From: Alligator mississippiensis
Lineage: Eukaryota > Chordata > Crocodylia > Alligatoridae
Direction: 5' to 3'
Assembly (NCBI RefSeq): GCF_030867095.1
Contig: NC_081825.1
Location: 46,738,501 to 46,802,500 of the forward strand
DNA length: 64,000 nt
Part shown: positions 42,912-54,997 of the stretch, piece by piece
Position numbering within the stretch: the stretch's first letter is position 1
Layout: the number at the start of each line of letters is the position of its first letter
Notes under the pieces: model-generated
What the model was told of the DNA's origin: nothing
The model's input: only the letters and a program-made list of their open reading frames with translations
Databases searched by the model: none
Made by a program: the position numbers and the translations under genes

Positions 42912-45900
42912 AAGCTGTGAACCACCAAACCAAGTGGCACCCACAAGAACAGCCCAGCCTGAAGAAGGAGAACATTGGAAACCTGAAAGCCATGGGGAGA
43001 CCAGCACTACAGAACAGGTAAGAAACAAGAAGGTAAGAAACAATGGGCCCCTTGGGACTCGGAGCGGGGGGACAGCAAAGGCACCAGTCGCAGGGCTCAA
43101 GTGCCTATATACTAATGCTAGGAGCATGGGGAACAAGCAGGATGAATTAGCGCTCCTGCTTGCACTAAACACCTATGACTTAGTAGGGCTAACAGAGACC
43201 TGGTGGGATTCATCCCATGACTGGGCGGTACATATTGAGGGCTATAGATTGTACAGAAAGGACAGGGTGGGGAAGAAAGGGGGAGGCGTTGCGCTGTATG
43301 TCAATGAGCAATATACATCAACCCTCATCAAGACAGAATACAAGGTTGAGGAAGTAGAAGGATTGTGGGTTAGGCTACATGGGGGGCAAGGAGAAAGGGA
43401 TTTGGTGGTAGGGGTCTGTTACAGACCCCCACACCAAGGGGAAGAAATAGATGTGGGGCTCCTGAGGCAACTCTCGGAGACCATAAAAGCTAAAGAGGCG
43501 GTAGTCATGGGAGACCTAAACTGCCCGGACATCTGCTGGGAGACGCAGACAGCAAGGTCCCATTGCTCACGCAGGTTTCTAACCTGTGTACAGGACCTCC
43601 ACCTGACACAGGAGGTGCATGGTCCCACTAGGGGGAACGCCATATTGGATCTGGTATTGGCAACAGAGGATGACATGATAGGGGACCTCCAGATCGGTAG
43701 CCATTTGGGAGACAGTGATCACCTAATAATAGAATTCAACATAAGACGTTGAGTGGGTAAGGTAACTAGTAGGGTGAAAGTGCTAGACTTTAGGAAAGCT
43801 GATCTCAATGCACTCAGGCGATTAGTCAAAGAAGCACTGCAGAGTAGGAGTTTTGAAGGGATGGGAGCCCAAGAAGGGTGGCTGTGCCTAAAGGAAACGA
43901 TCCTTCGGGCACAAAGCAAGACGATCCCCGAGCGAGGCAAAGAAGGGAAAGGGGCCAGGAGGCTTCCCTGGCTGACCACAGAAATCCAGGGCAGCCTAAG
44001 GGCCAAAAGGGGAGAACATAAAAAGTGGAAACAGGGTGAGATCACTAAAGATGAATATACCTCCTCTGCTTGTGCTTGTAGGGAGGCAGTTAGGCGGGCA
44101 AAAGCTACCATGGAGCTGAGGATGGCAACCCAAGTAAAAGACAACAAGAAATTGTTTTTTAGATATATTGGGAGTAAAAGGAAGGCCCAGGGAGGAATAG
44201 GACCACTGCTAAATGGGCAGAAACAATTGGTGACAGACAGGGGGGACAAGGCTGAACTCCTCAACGAGTTCTTTGCCTCAGTGTTCCTAAGTGAGGGGCA
44301 CAACAAGTCTCTCACTGGGGTTGTAGAGAGGCAGCAGCAAGGCGCCAGACTTCCATGCGTAGATCCTGAGATGGTGCAGAGTCATTTGGAAGAACTGGAT
44401 GTCTTTAAATCGGCAGGCCCGGATGGGCTCCATCCGAGGGTGCTGAAGGCACTGGCCGACATCATTGCAGAGCCACTGGCGGGAATATTCGAACGCTCGT
44501 GGCGCACGGGCCAAGTCCCGGAGGACTGGAAAAGGGCTAACGTGGTCCCCATTTTCAAAAAGGGGAGGAAGGAGGACCCGGGCAACTATAGGCCAGTCAG
44601 TCTCACCTCCATCCTTGGTAAAGTCTTTGAAAAAAATTATCAAGGCTCACATTTGTGAGAGCCCAGCAGGGCAAATTATGCTGAGGGGAAACCAGCACGG
44701 TTTTGTGGCGGGCAGATCGTGCCTGACCAATCTAGTCTTCTTCTATGACCAGGTTACGAAACGCCTGGACACAGGAGGGGTGGATGTCGTATACTTAGAC
44801 TTCAGGAAGGCCTTCGATACAGTATCCCACCCCATACTGGTGAACAAGCTCAGAGGCTGTGATGTGGATGACTACACAGTCCGGTGGGTGGCGAATTGGC
44901 TAGAGGGTCGCACTCAAAGAGTCGTGGTGGATGGGTCGGTCTCAACCTGGAAGGGTGTGGGCAGTGGGGTCCGGCAGGGCTCGGTCCTTGGACCGATACT
45001 CTTTAGTGTCTTCATCAGTGACTTGGACGAGGGAGTCAAATGTACTTTGTCCAAGTTTGCAGATGACACAAAGCTATGGGGAAAAGTGGACATGCCGGAG
45101 GGCAGGGAACAGCTGCAAGCAGACCTGGATAGGTTGGACAAGTGGGCAGAAAACAACAGGATGCAGTTCAACAAGGAGAAATGCAAAGTGCTGCATCTAG
45201 GGAGGAAAAATGTCCAGCACACCTACAGCCTAGGGAATGACCTGCTGGGTGGCACAGAGGTGGAAAGGGATCTTGGAGTCCTAGTGGACTCCAAGATGAA
45301 CATGAGCCGGCAGTGTGACGAAGCCATCAGAAAAGCCAATGGCACTTTATCGTGCATCAGCAGATGCATGACAAATAGGTCCAGGGAGGTGATACTTCCC
45401 CTCTATAGGGCGCTGGTCAGACCGCAGTTGGAGTACTGCGTGCAATTCTGGGCGCCACACTTCAAGAAGGATGCGGATAACCTGGAGAGGGTCCAGAGAA
45501 GGGCCACTCGTATGGTCAAGGGCCTGCAGACCAAGCCCTACGAGGAGAGACTAGAGAAACTGGACCTTTTCAGCCTCCGCAAGAGAAGGTTGAGAGGCGA
45601 CCTTGTGGCTGCCTAGAAGTTCATCACGGGGGCACAGAAGGGAATTGGTGAGTATTTATTCACCAAGGCGCCCCAGGGGATTACAAGAAATAATGTCCAC
45701 AAGCTAGCAGAGAGCAGATTTAGATTGGACATTAGGAAGAACTTCTTCACAGTTCGAGTGGCCAAGGTCTGGAACGGGCTCCCAGGGGAGGTGGTGCTCT
45801 CCCCTACCCTGGGGGTCTTCAAGAGGAGGTTAGATGAGTATCTATCTGGGGTCATCTAGACCCAGCACTCTTTCCTGCTTATGCAGGGGGTTGGACTCGA

Positions 45901-45950
45901 TGATGTATTGAGGTCCCTTCCGACCCTAACATCTATGAATCTATGAATCT

Positions 45951-47463
45951 ACCTCATTCCTCTGCATGTCCTTTCATCCCAGAGTGCAAGGCAAGCCCAG
46001 GGAAGGGTGTTGGCTGGGTGTGGCTGGAGGTGCAATGTCAAAGCATCTACTTGAAGGTAGGGAGTGCCAATGAAGAGTGGGCTAATTTGTAATGACAGGG
46101 AAACTCACGTGAAAAGGTCTAACTTTAGACTACACATAATTTTTAGCCCAATGTGCAAAAGGACACCTAGAGGTTCCTATTGCACTAAGCTTGATTCTAT
46201 CTACCTAATGAAACACATACAGTTTGTATGCACCTCTAGTCCTACAAGTACAAGAGTACAGTAAATGAAAGATCCTTACTGCCAACTAGTTTGGGAAAGC
46301 CTGCTACCTAGGGGAGGAAGTAACAGAGATAACAAGAGAGAAAAGATGAAGGCAAAGAACAGAGCTATTGGTCAACTTGGATGCGTCAGTGGACTTTTTT
46401 TATTCTGCAAGAATAAGATTTTTTCCTGAGTGTTAAACTAAACCATCAATGACTCCTATCAATAAAGAAGTAAAACAGGTAAAAATGGAATGTGAAAGTG
46501 ATCCATTATTAGTATGCTAAAATTAAGTCTGCATTTTACCTCATTCTATTTATTACACCTGTTGTGCACCATGTTCATTGATACAGTCCAACTTGTTTGT
46601 ACCATTCTGATATAAACTCTAATAATCCAGATTTGGCATTGCTTTTACTTACCCAAGTTTGAGTGTAGTAGTGAATCTTATACTATGTTAATACATTCAC
46701 TAGTTTGGCTTTAATCATTACATTGCCTGATGACATACCTTGCAGAAGGCCTAATTCTATATTCTCTATGCAAGAAAAATTTCCATTGATGTAAATGGGA
46801 CACATTTTTGCTTATAAAACAGATTTTGTTTCTTAAGGCAAAACTCTTCTTCCACACAGTCAGTTGATTATGCTCTATGTCTGTGAAGTGCAGGGTAAAA
46901 ATAATGTTAAAATAAAGTTCATATTTTATCTTGCAGATATGCATAGTCCTCCTGAGTCTGGAGAAAGTTTAGCAGTTTCTCCCAAAAGTAATTCTACTGG
47001 AGAGCCCATCTATGCCCGTTGCTTAATTCAATGATTGGCAAAGTTTCAGCAGTGCAGGATTGTGCCTATAAATGAAAAAAAAAAAAAATGAAAAAAAGCC
47101 ATGCTAGTTTCAGAGGTTTGTTTAGGGATATTTTATATGATCAATTTTATACTTAACACTTACTGATTGATAGCCCTTTTTCTTTCAAAGTATTTTACTA
47201 ATATTAACTAATTAGTCAAAGGATAAAACTCATTTTTCAACAATGTTTCAAGAGATTAGTGTATATTTTTCTAATGGTTGTTACTATAAGTCTCTTTAAG
47301 AGGTAGCCCAGGAAGTTAATGTTAATCATAGAGGTATCCATTTTTCTAGAGGTACCATTTTTCAGATTTTTTCTAGATCATTAGATATGCAGTTATGTAT
47401 ATATGTGTAGTTGCTATGTAGTTATGCATAAACAATTAATATACTCTACATCTCATACATATG
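45951..47463. other. AT-rich intergenic DNA
   Basis: No gene or recognised element; A runs near 47073-47086. Confidence 0.5.
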
Positions 47464-47549
47464 AAATTATAAAACCAAGTAATGCGCTCTCCGCCTCATA
47501 TATACATATGTATATGAGACGTAGAGTGTATTACTTGGTTTTATAATTT
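47464..47549. repeat. Long imperfect palindrome (~86 bp)
   Basis: The left arm begins aaattataaaaccaagtaat and the right arm ends attacttggttttataattt, a perfect 20-base match. Continuing inward, the arms differ at a few bases and a 2-bp indel around a catatatacatatgtatatg centre. It would form a ~40-bp hairpin. Confidence 0.85.
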
Positions 47550-48993
47550 GATTTTCATTTTGGTAAAAAAAATAAGAAACAATTGGGGTTTTTTTAGTAT
47601 TTCTTCCCTTTTCCAGACAATTTTTTCATGATAGATTAGCATTAGATACATAAAAGGGCAAACTCTGACTAACAGCCAAAAGAGGTGCTGCATATTCTAA
47701 TTTGTATCATTCTTGTAAGAATTGTGTGGAGTGAAATAGAAATGGAAAATGATCTACTAGTGATCTGTAGTTTTCTCTGTTATAATTATTTCCTTTTTCT
47801 TTTCTGATGGGGGACATCTGTTTCAAGCATGCTTCTTTTCATTCATTGCAAGAAAAAAATATTTGTTTCAACCCTGAGATTAACAATGATAGATAGAGAC
47901 ATAGTCAGCCATGTTAGTCTGAAGCCAAGCAGGTGGCCAGCTAGATTAGTACCTTATATATATCTACTTTGGTTAATTTATAATCTATATATCTATAGCT
48001 ATATCTCTATATACACACATATCCATATAATATAGCACTAGTTCATGTGGGCGGAAGCTCACTTCTCAGCCTCCCCTGGGTCCATAGCTTTAACAATTCA
48101 TATTTGATTGAAGAATTTCCACAATCACTCTTTTTTTCTTTGCTAGCAGAAGTGGTAGCAAAAAAATGTATCTTTCCCTGGTATGTACCTAGGGATTAGT
48201 TTAATATACCTCACTTGCCCTTTAACATGCCACACAGCAGTGGTGTACTGAACTTGACAGCAGAAACATGACAGTGTCCTGTCTATCAATTTCTGGCAGG
48301 TGTTTGACTAGGGTAATATGAGAGGTTGGCATGTCTTCCTGGAGAACCCAGGAAGGTCTGTATAAAAACTTGTCATCATATAGAAAAAGAACATGACAGA
48401 ACACATAATAATGAACAGCCACTACCCCATGTTATGATTTTTCTCTAGTTTGTGTCCAAAAAAAAGCCTAAAGATCAAGTTTAGAGACAAGTCTCTCTCT
48501 AATCTCATTCTACTCCAAACAGTGCTAAAGTCTCCTAGAAAAGGGGGCCTCTGTTGCTCATGTCAACTTTTTTATTAGGCTCACATACCTTTGTCTAAAA
48601 TTAAATCCTTTTTCCCAGATAAAAAGCAACAACAGAAGCAAATGACTCACACAATAAATACATAATTGGAAGGCAAGTCATCTCTTTGTTTTAAAAAAAT
48701 AATAATATAATTAGCCTTATTATTTTATAATTTTAATGACAATTTTTGAACTATGTTAAAATGATTTTACACGCATTATTTAAATTATCAAAAAACAAGT
48801 TTACCTGCCACTGAACTAGCCACCAAACTACTGAACCATGTTTTCACAAACATCACTAACTTGCAATCAAGAAAAAAATCCTTCTCCTCTGAAATAGAGC
48901 CCCTACATCAAACCACTTTTCCACTAAACAATGTGCCTCAGTACTTGTGGATTAGCTCAATTATTTGTATGTGCAATAGCTAGTGCTAGTGTC
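47550..48993. other. AT-rich intergenic DNA with a MITE-like half repeat
   Basis: Positions 47884-47960 have 'agtcagccatgttagtctga' followed by 'aagcaggtggccagctagat' and 'accttata', the left half of the repeat seen at 21658-21760. TA-rich simple sequence follows at 47960-48030. Nothing else recognised. Confidence 0.45.
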
Positions 48994-49822
48994 TGTCACA
49001 GGGCACAAAGATGCCCTGCTCCTAGAAGGGCGGAAACTGCCTGGGGGAAAAGCCCAAAGAGAGAGGGACAGAAGCCCAGGTGCAGGTTACCAGGGCAACA
49101 AGCCAGAGGGTAAATTAGCCTGCACCTGCACATGGTCAGGTGACCGGAAGGGGCAAGGCTCTGGGCCCATATAGACCCCAGGACTGGGCCCAGGGAGGGC
49201 AGTTCTCTGCCAACAGCCAAGGGAGAAGGAGCTCTCCCAGAGCAAGCAAACAGGAGAGGCCTGTCTGCAGGAGTAGCTTCCAATATTTTTAAGGGATAGA
49301 GCATTCCCCCGTAGGGCTTGAATGAGGTTATAGCTGAGCGGCTTGAATTTATGTTATAGCCCAGGGGCTTGTGTTTTGTTTATCATTGTATAAGACCAGT
49401 GGTTTGGGTGAGGCTATTAGGGGATGAAGGAGGCCTCATAGGGTGCCCACAGCAGTGTGGGGACCCCCGTGGCAGAGACGGCACAGCATTTGGGGTATAC
49501 CGGCCGTGGTGCCAGAGAGAGTGTGGCAGTGGGGTGCACAGACCCCAGGCACCAGAGAGGGCACAGCTCTTTGCAGAGCTGTGGAAAGCCCAAAGCTAGT
49601 GAGGCACGGAGCAAGACAGGGCCGTGGAGAGCCCAAGAACCAGGGAGGCGCCAAGCAAGACGGGGCTGTGGAGAGCCTAGGGAGGACGAGGGGGCCAGAT
49701 TGCAACAAGGCCCTGACCTAACAACATCAGTACCATTTGTGAGGCTTGGGATGTGGTAAAGGGGTGGTTGGAGGCACACATAGCCCATAAGGCTAGGATG
49801 CCCCAAAATACCCATTGTGACA
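48994..49822 (+). repeat. Candidate solo LTR (829 bp)
   Basis: It begins TGTCACAGGG and ends CATTGTGACA, an inverted terminal pair TGTCACA/TGTGACA. Inside is a TATA-like catatagac at about 49169, then a GC-rich part with three 43-44-bp tandem units near 49578, 49621 and 49665 (gtggagagcc core). This order suits the LTR of a Gypsy-like or retroviral element. No target duplication is clear in the flanks (agtgtc left, tctatc right), so age or wrong ends remain possible. The open frames (49369-49896, both strands) are composition frames. Confidence 0.5.
49578..49690. repeat. 43-44-bp tandem repeat
   Basis: Three units with starts near 49578 (gctgtggaaagcccaaag), 49621 (gccgtggagagcccaaga) and 49665 (gctgtggagagcctaggg). 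Confidence 0.7.
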
Positions 49823-50977
49823 TCTATCTTGGAGTGGGACCCACCAGGGGTCCAGTAACCCGTGGAGTCCAGAGAGTCAATCAAGATTGTGTCCAAGAGG
49901 ACTGAAAGGCAGCCTCCCTCTCAATCATTTGATCAAAGACATGGCAGGTGAGAATCGAGGGTGCCCATTGGGCCAATTTGGCATGGTAAGGGGGCCTTGG
50001 GGAGATCATGGCCATCCTGCAGGACCCCATCCCATGACAGTGCGTCTGAATAACAGTTCAGCAGCACTAGCACACCTATTGCATCACCATTTAGGGCTTT
50101 GGCCCTTTTAGATTAGTAATAAGCCACCATACTAGTAATATTCACCCATATATCCAAAATACTTCAAGAGCCATATATGCAGGTAGAATGAGGTTTTTCT
50201 CCCTTTTTTTTTCTAATTCATGTTTTGTTTTTTTTTTGTTGTGTGTTTGTCTTCAGAAAGACAATAATCCCTGGTTCATTTGAAGTCATGTTAGAAGTTT
50301 AGATCTGATCCATTTGTTAGATGAAAAGAAAATCTAGCATCATGTGAAAAGATCATCTAGTATATGGCATTGAATCCATTAAGTAGCTTTTATTTCCATT
50401 AAAATTCAGAGTGTAAACTAAAGAAATAAAAAATACCTCAGTGTTTCTTAGGGTTTACTCCTTCAACTCATAGTAAAACTTGTATTTTACCAAATTTTCA
50501 TTCAAAGAATCATTCAATTAGTCTAGAAATTTCCAACAACAGACTATGAACAAAAGTCAAGATTTTAAAGAAAGTTTTCTAGAATGAATTGAGTTTTCCT
50601 TAGTATATTGTGGCTAAATGATTTTGGCTCAGTGTTGTATGGTATAATAAACTACAAATATACCCATTAAAACCATCTATCCTGAAGTTGCAACATTATG
50701 AGTGAGCCAAAATAAGGATATAATGCCATGCTGTCTGCTACCTGCCAACACAGAAATACCTTCAGAATGTGTTGACAATCCATGCTTACAGGTTACCAGA
50801 TCCTCATCAGATTATTAATGTGTAAATAGAAGTAATTATTATTTAGAATATGTTAGATTAGATAGAAATTTAAAAAAAAAGAAAAGTTTAAGGACCTTTT
50901 TTCCAAGCCAAAAATCTTAAGTGCCTTTTAGTGAAGTCCCTATATTATATAATATGCTAATATCAATATGTACTGGT
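49823..50977. other. AT-rich intergenic DNA
   Basis: No gene or recognised element. T-rich stretch at 50190-50245. Confidence 0.5.
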
Positions 50978-52036
50978 TGTAGGTATTATATGGTTTGAGA
51001 CCCCTACCTAGGGATCTCTGCCCTACTGGTGGCAACAGGGTGGAGCCTGGACTAGGCTGCTCTGTCTGCCTACTTGACATTATATTGTTACTTAAAATTG
51101 CCAATAGCTCAAATTAAGAGCGAGATCTTAAAAAGAGGGGATAAAGCAAAATGCTGTGTTTATTGATTACATGAAACAGATACATAAACTTGGACACACC
51201 AGTCATACAAACAGACATACACAAGCATACATACAAGCAGACATAGACAGACATACAGACAAAACCACTCCAGTAAGATGTTATAGTTACCTGCAGATCT
51301 TACTCAATACTAGCACTGGATAGCTGGGTCCAGGCTTATTGAGGATATGAGTGGGGGTATACAGGCATATGCATGCCTGCGCTCCATGAGGTTGCAGAGA
51401 GTGGATTCCCCATCATGGCTTGTCTGCATCTCACTTTTATAGGGATTTCAAGTCTTTGTTCAGCATTGGGGTTGTTCCATGCTCAGTCTTTAATTAGAGG
51501 TTGTTCCTTCTGGTTTTCTCAACTTGAGGTAATTCCAGTAAAGTTGGTATCTTCGATTAGGTCATTCCAGTAAAGTTGGTTATCTCAGAGTTGGTTTTTC
51601 AGTCTTGATCTTTGCCTTGAAGCATTGTGTCTTTGAAGCATTGTAGTTGATATCTTTCCCTTAAAGTATTGTGTAGTTCAAATGGTAAGATATGCAAAAT
51701 TCCTTCTTCTTTGCACCTGATCACAGATGAGCTCTTCAGCCATCCATTAACTAGCTTAATTAGTTTACTGTCTGGTAACTTATACATTGGCACCTTGTTA
51801 CTTATACAGTCAGTTAAATCTTCTTCTCTTTTCATGTAAATAGTTACCATTCTTTCACCATTCACCCTCTCACACAGACAGTCACGTACACAGGGCATAC
51901 GAAGTTCATCTACTCATGTCAAGCAGGGAACAGGGACAAAATGGAGTTTTAGTTGTTCATACAATCATAGAGGTTGATTAATTCAATATTATTATCATTT
52001 AAACATGATGAATAATATGCAAAAATTCATACTACA
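50978..52036 (-). repeat. Candidate LTR, minus orientation (1059 bp)
   Basis: On the minus strand it would start TGTAGTATG (52036) and end CTACA (50978). A TATA box (CTATAAAAG, about 51433-51442) comes first. About 270 bp further is AATAAA (about 51163-51168), a plausible polyadenylation signal. A purine tract, AGGAAAGAAATA on the minus strand, lies just outside the start (52037-52049), like a polypurine tract. The primer side is absent, so it would be a 3' LTR with a lost or diverged interior. An (ACAT/ACAG)-type simple repeat lies at 51195-51265. Confidence 0.45.
51433..51442 (-). promoter_or_regulatory. TATA box in the candidate LTR
   Basis: The minus strand reads CCTATAAAAG, a strong TATA match in the expected part of the LTR. 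Confidence 0.5.
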
Positions 52037-54435
52037 ATATTTCTTTCCTGCCATGACTTCTATGTAAGATACAGGAAGCAGTTCCCCATAGGTGATGTCG
52101 CTGGTAGGCATTGTAGGCTTTTGGCGCCCTCTTTGTTGATGCCTTGCCCCCAGCAATGTCAGGGTGGGACCCAGTTTCAGTGCCACTTAGATGGTTTGGG
52201 CACTACCCTTTTTCACCTGCCACATCGTTGATGTTGTTGTTAGGGAGGCAGTTCCCTGCCGGTGACCCAAGGGGGTCTCAGCCCTGGGGGTGTCTTTGTG
52301 GGGCTCCAAACCTCCCCTTTATCCCAGCTTTACCCCGTCCTTGGCCTGGGTACATGCTGCTCCCCGGAGGTCTTTCCTCACTGTCCATTCGGGAAGGGAT
52401 GGGCCTTCCTGGCCGTCAATCCTCTGTGTTCTGGCCCTTGTCTCTGGGTTGGCTTCTCCTTTTCTAGGAAAATAAACCTGCCCTGTCTGGGGCAAAACTG
52501 TAACTTAAAGCTGAAAATGACCGGGTCATACCCATGGGGCTCCTAAGATTCCCTCTCTCAGGGCCCTCAATCCCGTGGGGAGACTCGTCTGTCCCCTTTC
52601 TCTTAGTAGGCATGGGTACAGGCAACCGTTCTGTGCCCAGCCTCAACCAGTTCTTCTGGTGTCACCTCTTTGGGACCCGGCTGACCTGTGGTCCAGTTGT
52701 CCTGGTCCTTCCAACTGGCACCACCTACTTCCCTCTTCTGGAGGCTCATGATGCCCTGTGCTCTGCCCACTCCAGGGCTGTCTGGGGGCACCTGCAGGCT
52801 TGAGAAGCCATCTCCAGCCATGGTGCCCAAGCCCCTGGTCGGAGCCTTGCTGTTGCCTAAGAGCATCCCTTGTGGCTGTTATCCCTCCATGGGGCTCCCT
52901 TGCTACTGTTGGTCCCCAAGGCTGCTCTCTGCCTCACTGGTCAGGGTCCTCTGGCAGGTGTCTGGCTCCTTCTTGAGGCGCCTGGAGTTGGAGCCCATCA
53001 GCTCCACAGCCGGTGCCTTCCCACCGGTGTTCTGTTCCCAGCTTCCTGGTACCAGCTCATCTGGTTCCCCAGCTGCCTTTTGAGCAGCCCATGCTGCTCA
53101 GAAGCCACACCCCCAGCCTTCACTGATACACCGGCTCAGGCAGCTGTGGGACTGCTAAGCCTGTGCCTGCATCTCCTCCCAGCTGCCACTTATCCTGGCA
53201 CCTAAGGTAAGTACTAGGGCACATTGGTCAGGGATCTGGGCCATGCTGGGGGGGGCTTCTGCCTTGCCTCTCACATGCAACCTTCCAGGTTCTTTCCCTT
53301 TTCTCTTCATGGGGCTCCAAAAACCTCCCCTTTACCCCATCCTGACTACATCCAGACTCCAATGAAGATGGATATTGTCTTGACTTTCTGATGTCTCTAA
53401 CGGCCTGTACTCTCTATAGCCATTGTGGTAGCAACTGTCTACTTGCCTATCCTTGGTCCAATTATGGCCTGGTTCCTGTTAAGTGTAAGCTGTTACCAAT
53501 TAAACAGCTCAAGTCTTAAAACCCAGTCCTGAGCCCAAATGCTCCAAAATCAAACCATACACCATGGGGAATGGCCATTGCCAGCTTACCACACTGGCAT
53601 CAATTCCAAACTTCTTTCCAATCTGGGATCTTCTGAGTTGTGCATTTTACTGCTCTGGGATTCTTGTGAAAATCCCTGTGACAGTCCTATAAGGCTTTAT
53701 TGCCCATCAGTCCTTATTTGAAGGGCCCAGTCATAAATTCTGAGGGCTCCTGTAACCCCATGCCCTAGTACAGAACTTGGAGCTTGGGGAAGTGCAGAGA
53801 CCCCAAAATCACCTTTTACCCCGAGTCTGATAATGCTGTCTAAGGGGCCTGTTCAAGCTTAGCACTCTGACCTTGTTTGGTCCTCCTCCACCCAGGGTCC
53901 CTTTGACCTACAATTGGTCCTGGTGTTTCCAGGTTGGCTGCAAGTGCTGGTGCCCAGCTCAGCTTCTGACAGTCATCCTGGTGGTAGGATGGTGCTCCTC
54001 CGAGCACCCTGCTGCTTTGTCTGGGTGAACTACTTGGCTGCAGCCTCTTGCTGTCCCTTGACTGGAGGCAATTCAGCCTGCTGCTCCAACTGCCCGCTGC
54101 TGCCATTACCGTGCCCCACTCTAGGGGCAAAAGTACTGTTCAGGAGGCTCCCCCCACCAATCCAGAGCTTTAAGCTGCTCTGGAAGTGCCACAGCATTCC
54201 TGGCACACTGCTCCCAGAGCTGCTCAGTACCTTGGGAAGTTGGGATGATGGCTGCCCCTTTCTTCCTCTACTTCTCCCTCATGCATGCTTTGTACAAGTA
54301 ATACTTTTATGTACAAAGTTATTATTTAAAGTTGTAACTAGTTAATTACATCTTAAGTTATGACCCAGCTACACAGTCAATCAATTAATGGCATGATAAA
54401 AAGGAGCCAGAAAGTTATTCTACAAAAAAAAAAAA
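52037..54435. other. GC-richer unassigned DNA
   Basis: Possibly old LTR-element DNA. A phrase near 52297 (ggggctccaaacctcccctt) recurs near 53313 (ggggctccaaaaacctcccc) about 1 kb apart in the same orientation. Many open frames on both strands reflect high C/T content without a domain. No gene is supported. Confidence 0.35.
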
Positions 54436-54512
54436 ATGTAATAACTTTGTGGCTTATTCTTATAATGCTGTTAATTGAATGTGTAGCGACTCATGTGGCT
54501 AGAATCCTCCAG
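54436..54512 (+). repeat. Short interspersed repeat (partner of 9525-9601)
   Basis: 'gtaataactttgtggcttat' and 'taattgaatgtgtagcgact' match 9525-9601 with some changes. Confidence 0.5.
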
Positions 54513-54861
54513 AATTCTTCTGCACTTGCAGTAAGGCATGATTGCATCTGATACTGGATGCCACAGTCACACCCCTGTCACTTGTGGCATGGCAGAAGGC
54601 ATGACTGTTTGGATCATGTGTCAGGTCCTACCACACTGTAGGCTGTACGTAGGCCTGTGCAACATGACCTATGGGTATGTTGCTGCCATACTTGACCATT
54701 TTCAAAGGGTCTATGGCTAAGTGACAAAAGCAGGACTGAAGCCTGTCCTTGAGTGATGTATCATAACGTGAACATTTGCAGATGCTGTGGCTAGGTTGGT
54801 CAGCAGAGAAAACAGTCCATTTATCTAACTGAACACAATCAGTAGGGGCTATATAGAAAAG
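54513..54861. other. Unassigned intergenic DNA
   Basis: Open frames on both strands without a recognised domain. Confidence 0.35.
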
Positions 54862-54997
54862 CTGAGTGAGTACAGGTCCATGGGGCTGGATGGGATACAC
54901 CAAAGGGTCTGAGGGAGCTTGCTGATGTGATCACAGAGCTGCTGGCCATCAGAACTGGAGATTGGGAGAAGTCCAAAGCCAAATGGATGAAGACCCA
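54862..54997 (+). mobile_element. CR1 LINE, short plus-strand RT fragment
   Basis: It reads as the start of the CR1 RT: the block with GLDGIHQRV and a broken 'RELADVITELLA'. It is directly followed by the 3' tail of a CR1 in the other orientation, so it was probably the insertion site of that copy or part of a rearrangement. Confidence 0.55.

Larger units (their letters stand above)
42844..45859 (+). pseudogene. CR1 ORF2: endonuclease and reverse transcriptase, degraded
   Basis: The frame opens after a TAG at 42841-42843 and overlaps ORF1 by 34 nt in the -1 frame. The endonuclease (42862-43750) has NARS, LTETWWDSSHDW, VVGVCYRPPHQGEE, VVMGDLNCPDICW and LGDSDHLIIEF. A basic linker is followed by the RT with [87 protein letters not shown] and [10 protein letters not shown] (near 45053). 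The C-terminus is [19 protein letters not shown] and NFFTVRVAKVWNGL, ending TAG 45857-45859. Breaks: TGA 43750-43752; seven A's at 44630-44636 (six in the 24-26 kb copy), a +1 frameshift; TAG 45614-45616 replacing a Tyr codon. The first ATG is 43126, inside the NARS-M motif, so normal AUG initiation would lose part of the enzyme. Confidence 0.92.
41371..45950 (+). mobile_element. Full-length CR1 LINE (5' UTR, ORF1, ORF2, 3' UTR)
   Basis: A complete CR1 of about 4.6 kb. A GC-rich 5' UTR (41371-41814) precedes ORF1 (41815-42877, coiled coil and SGNH esterase). ORF2 (42844-45859, endonuclease and RT) overlaps ORF1 in the -1 frame. The 3' UTR ends in 'catctatgaatctatgaatc' at 45950. CR1 elements move by target-primed reverse transcription and most copies are 5' truncated, so a copy with its promoter is worth noting. 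It is inactive: a frameshift in a G run of ORF1, a TGA at 43750-43752, an extra A at 44630-44636 and a TAG at 45614-45616. Confidence 0.93.

Noticed and set aside
49417..49896. 159-codon minus-strand frame
   Set aside because: Runs across the tandem units of the candidate LTR and reads out of it; composition only.
51195..51265. CRISPR-like array
   Set aside because: The acatac/acagac units are a simple-sequence repeat without uniform spacers, in a vertebrate genome.
53914..54345. 143-codon plus-strand frame
   Set aside because: Cys/Leu/Pro-rich, no domain, in a C/T-rich segment with many such frames.
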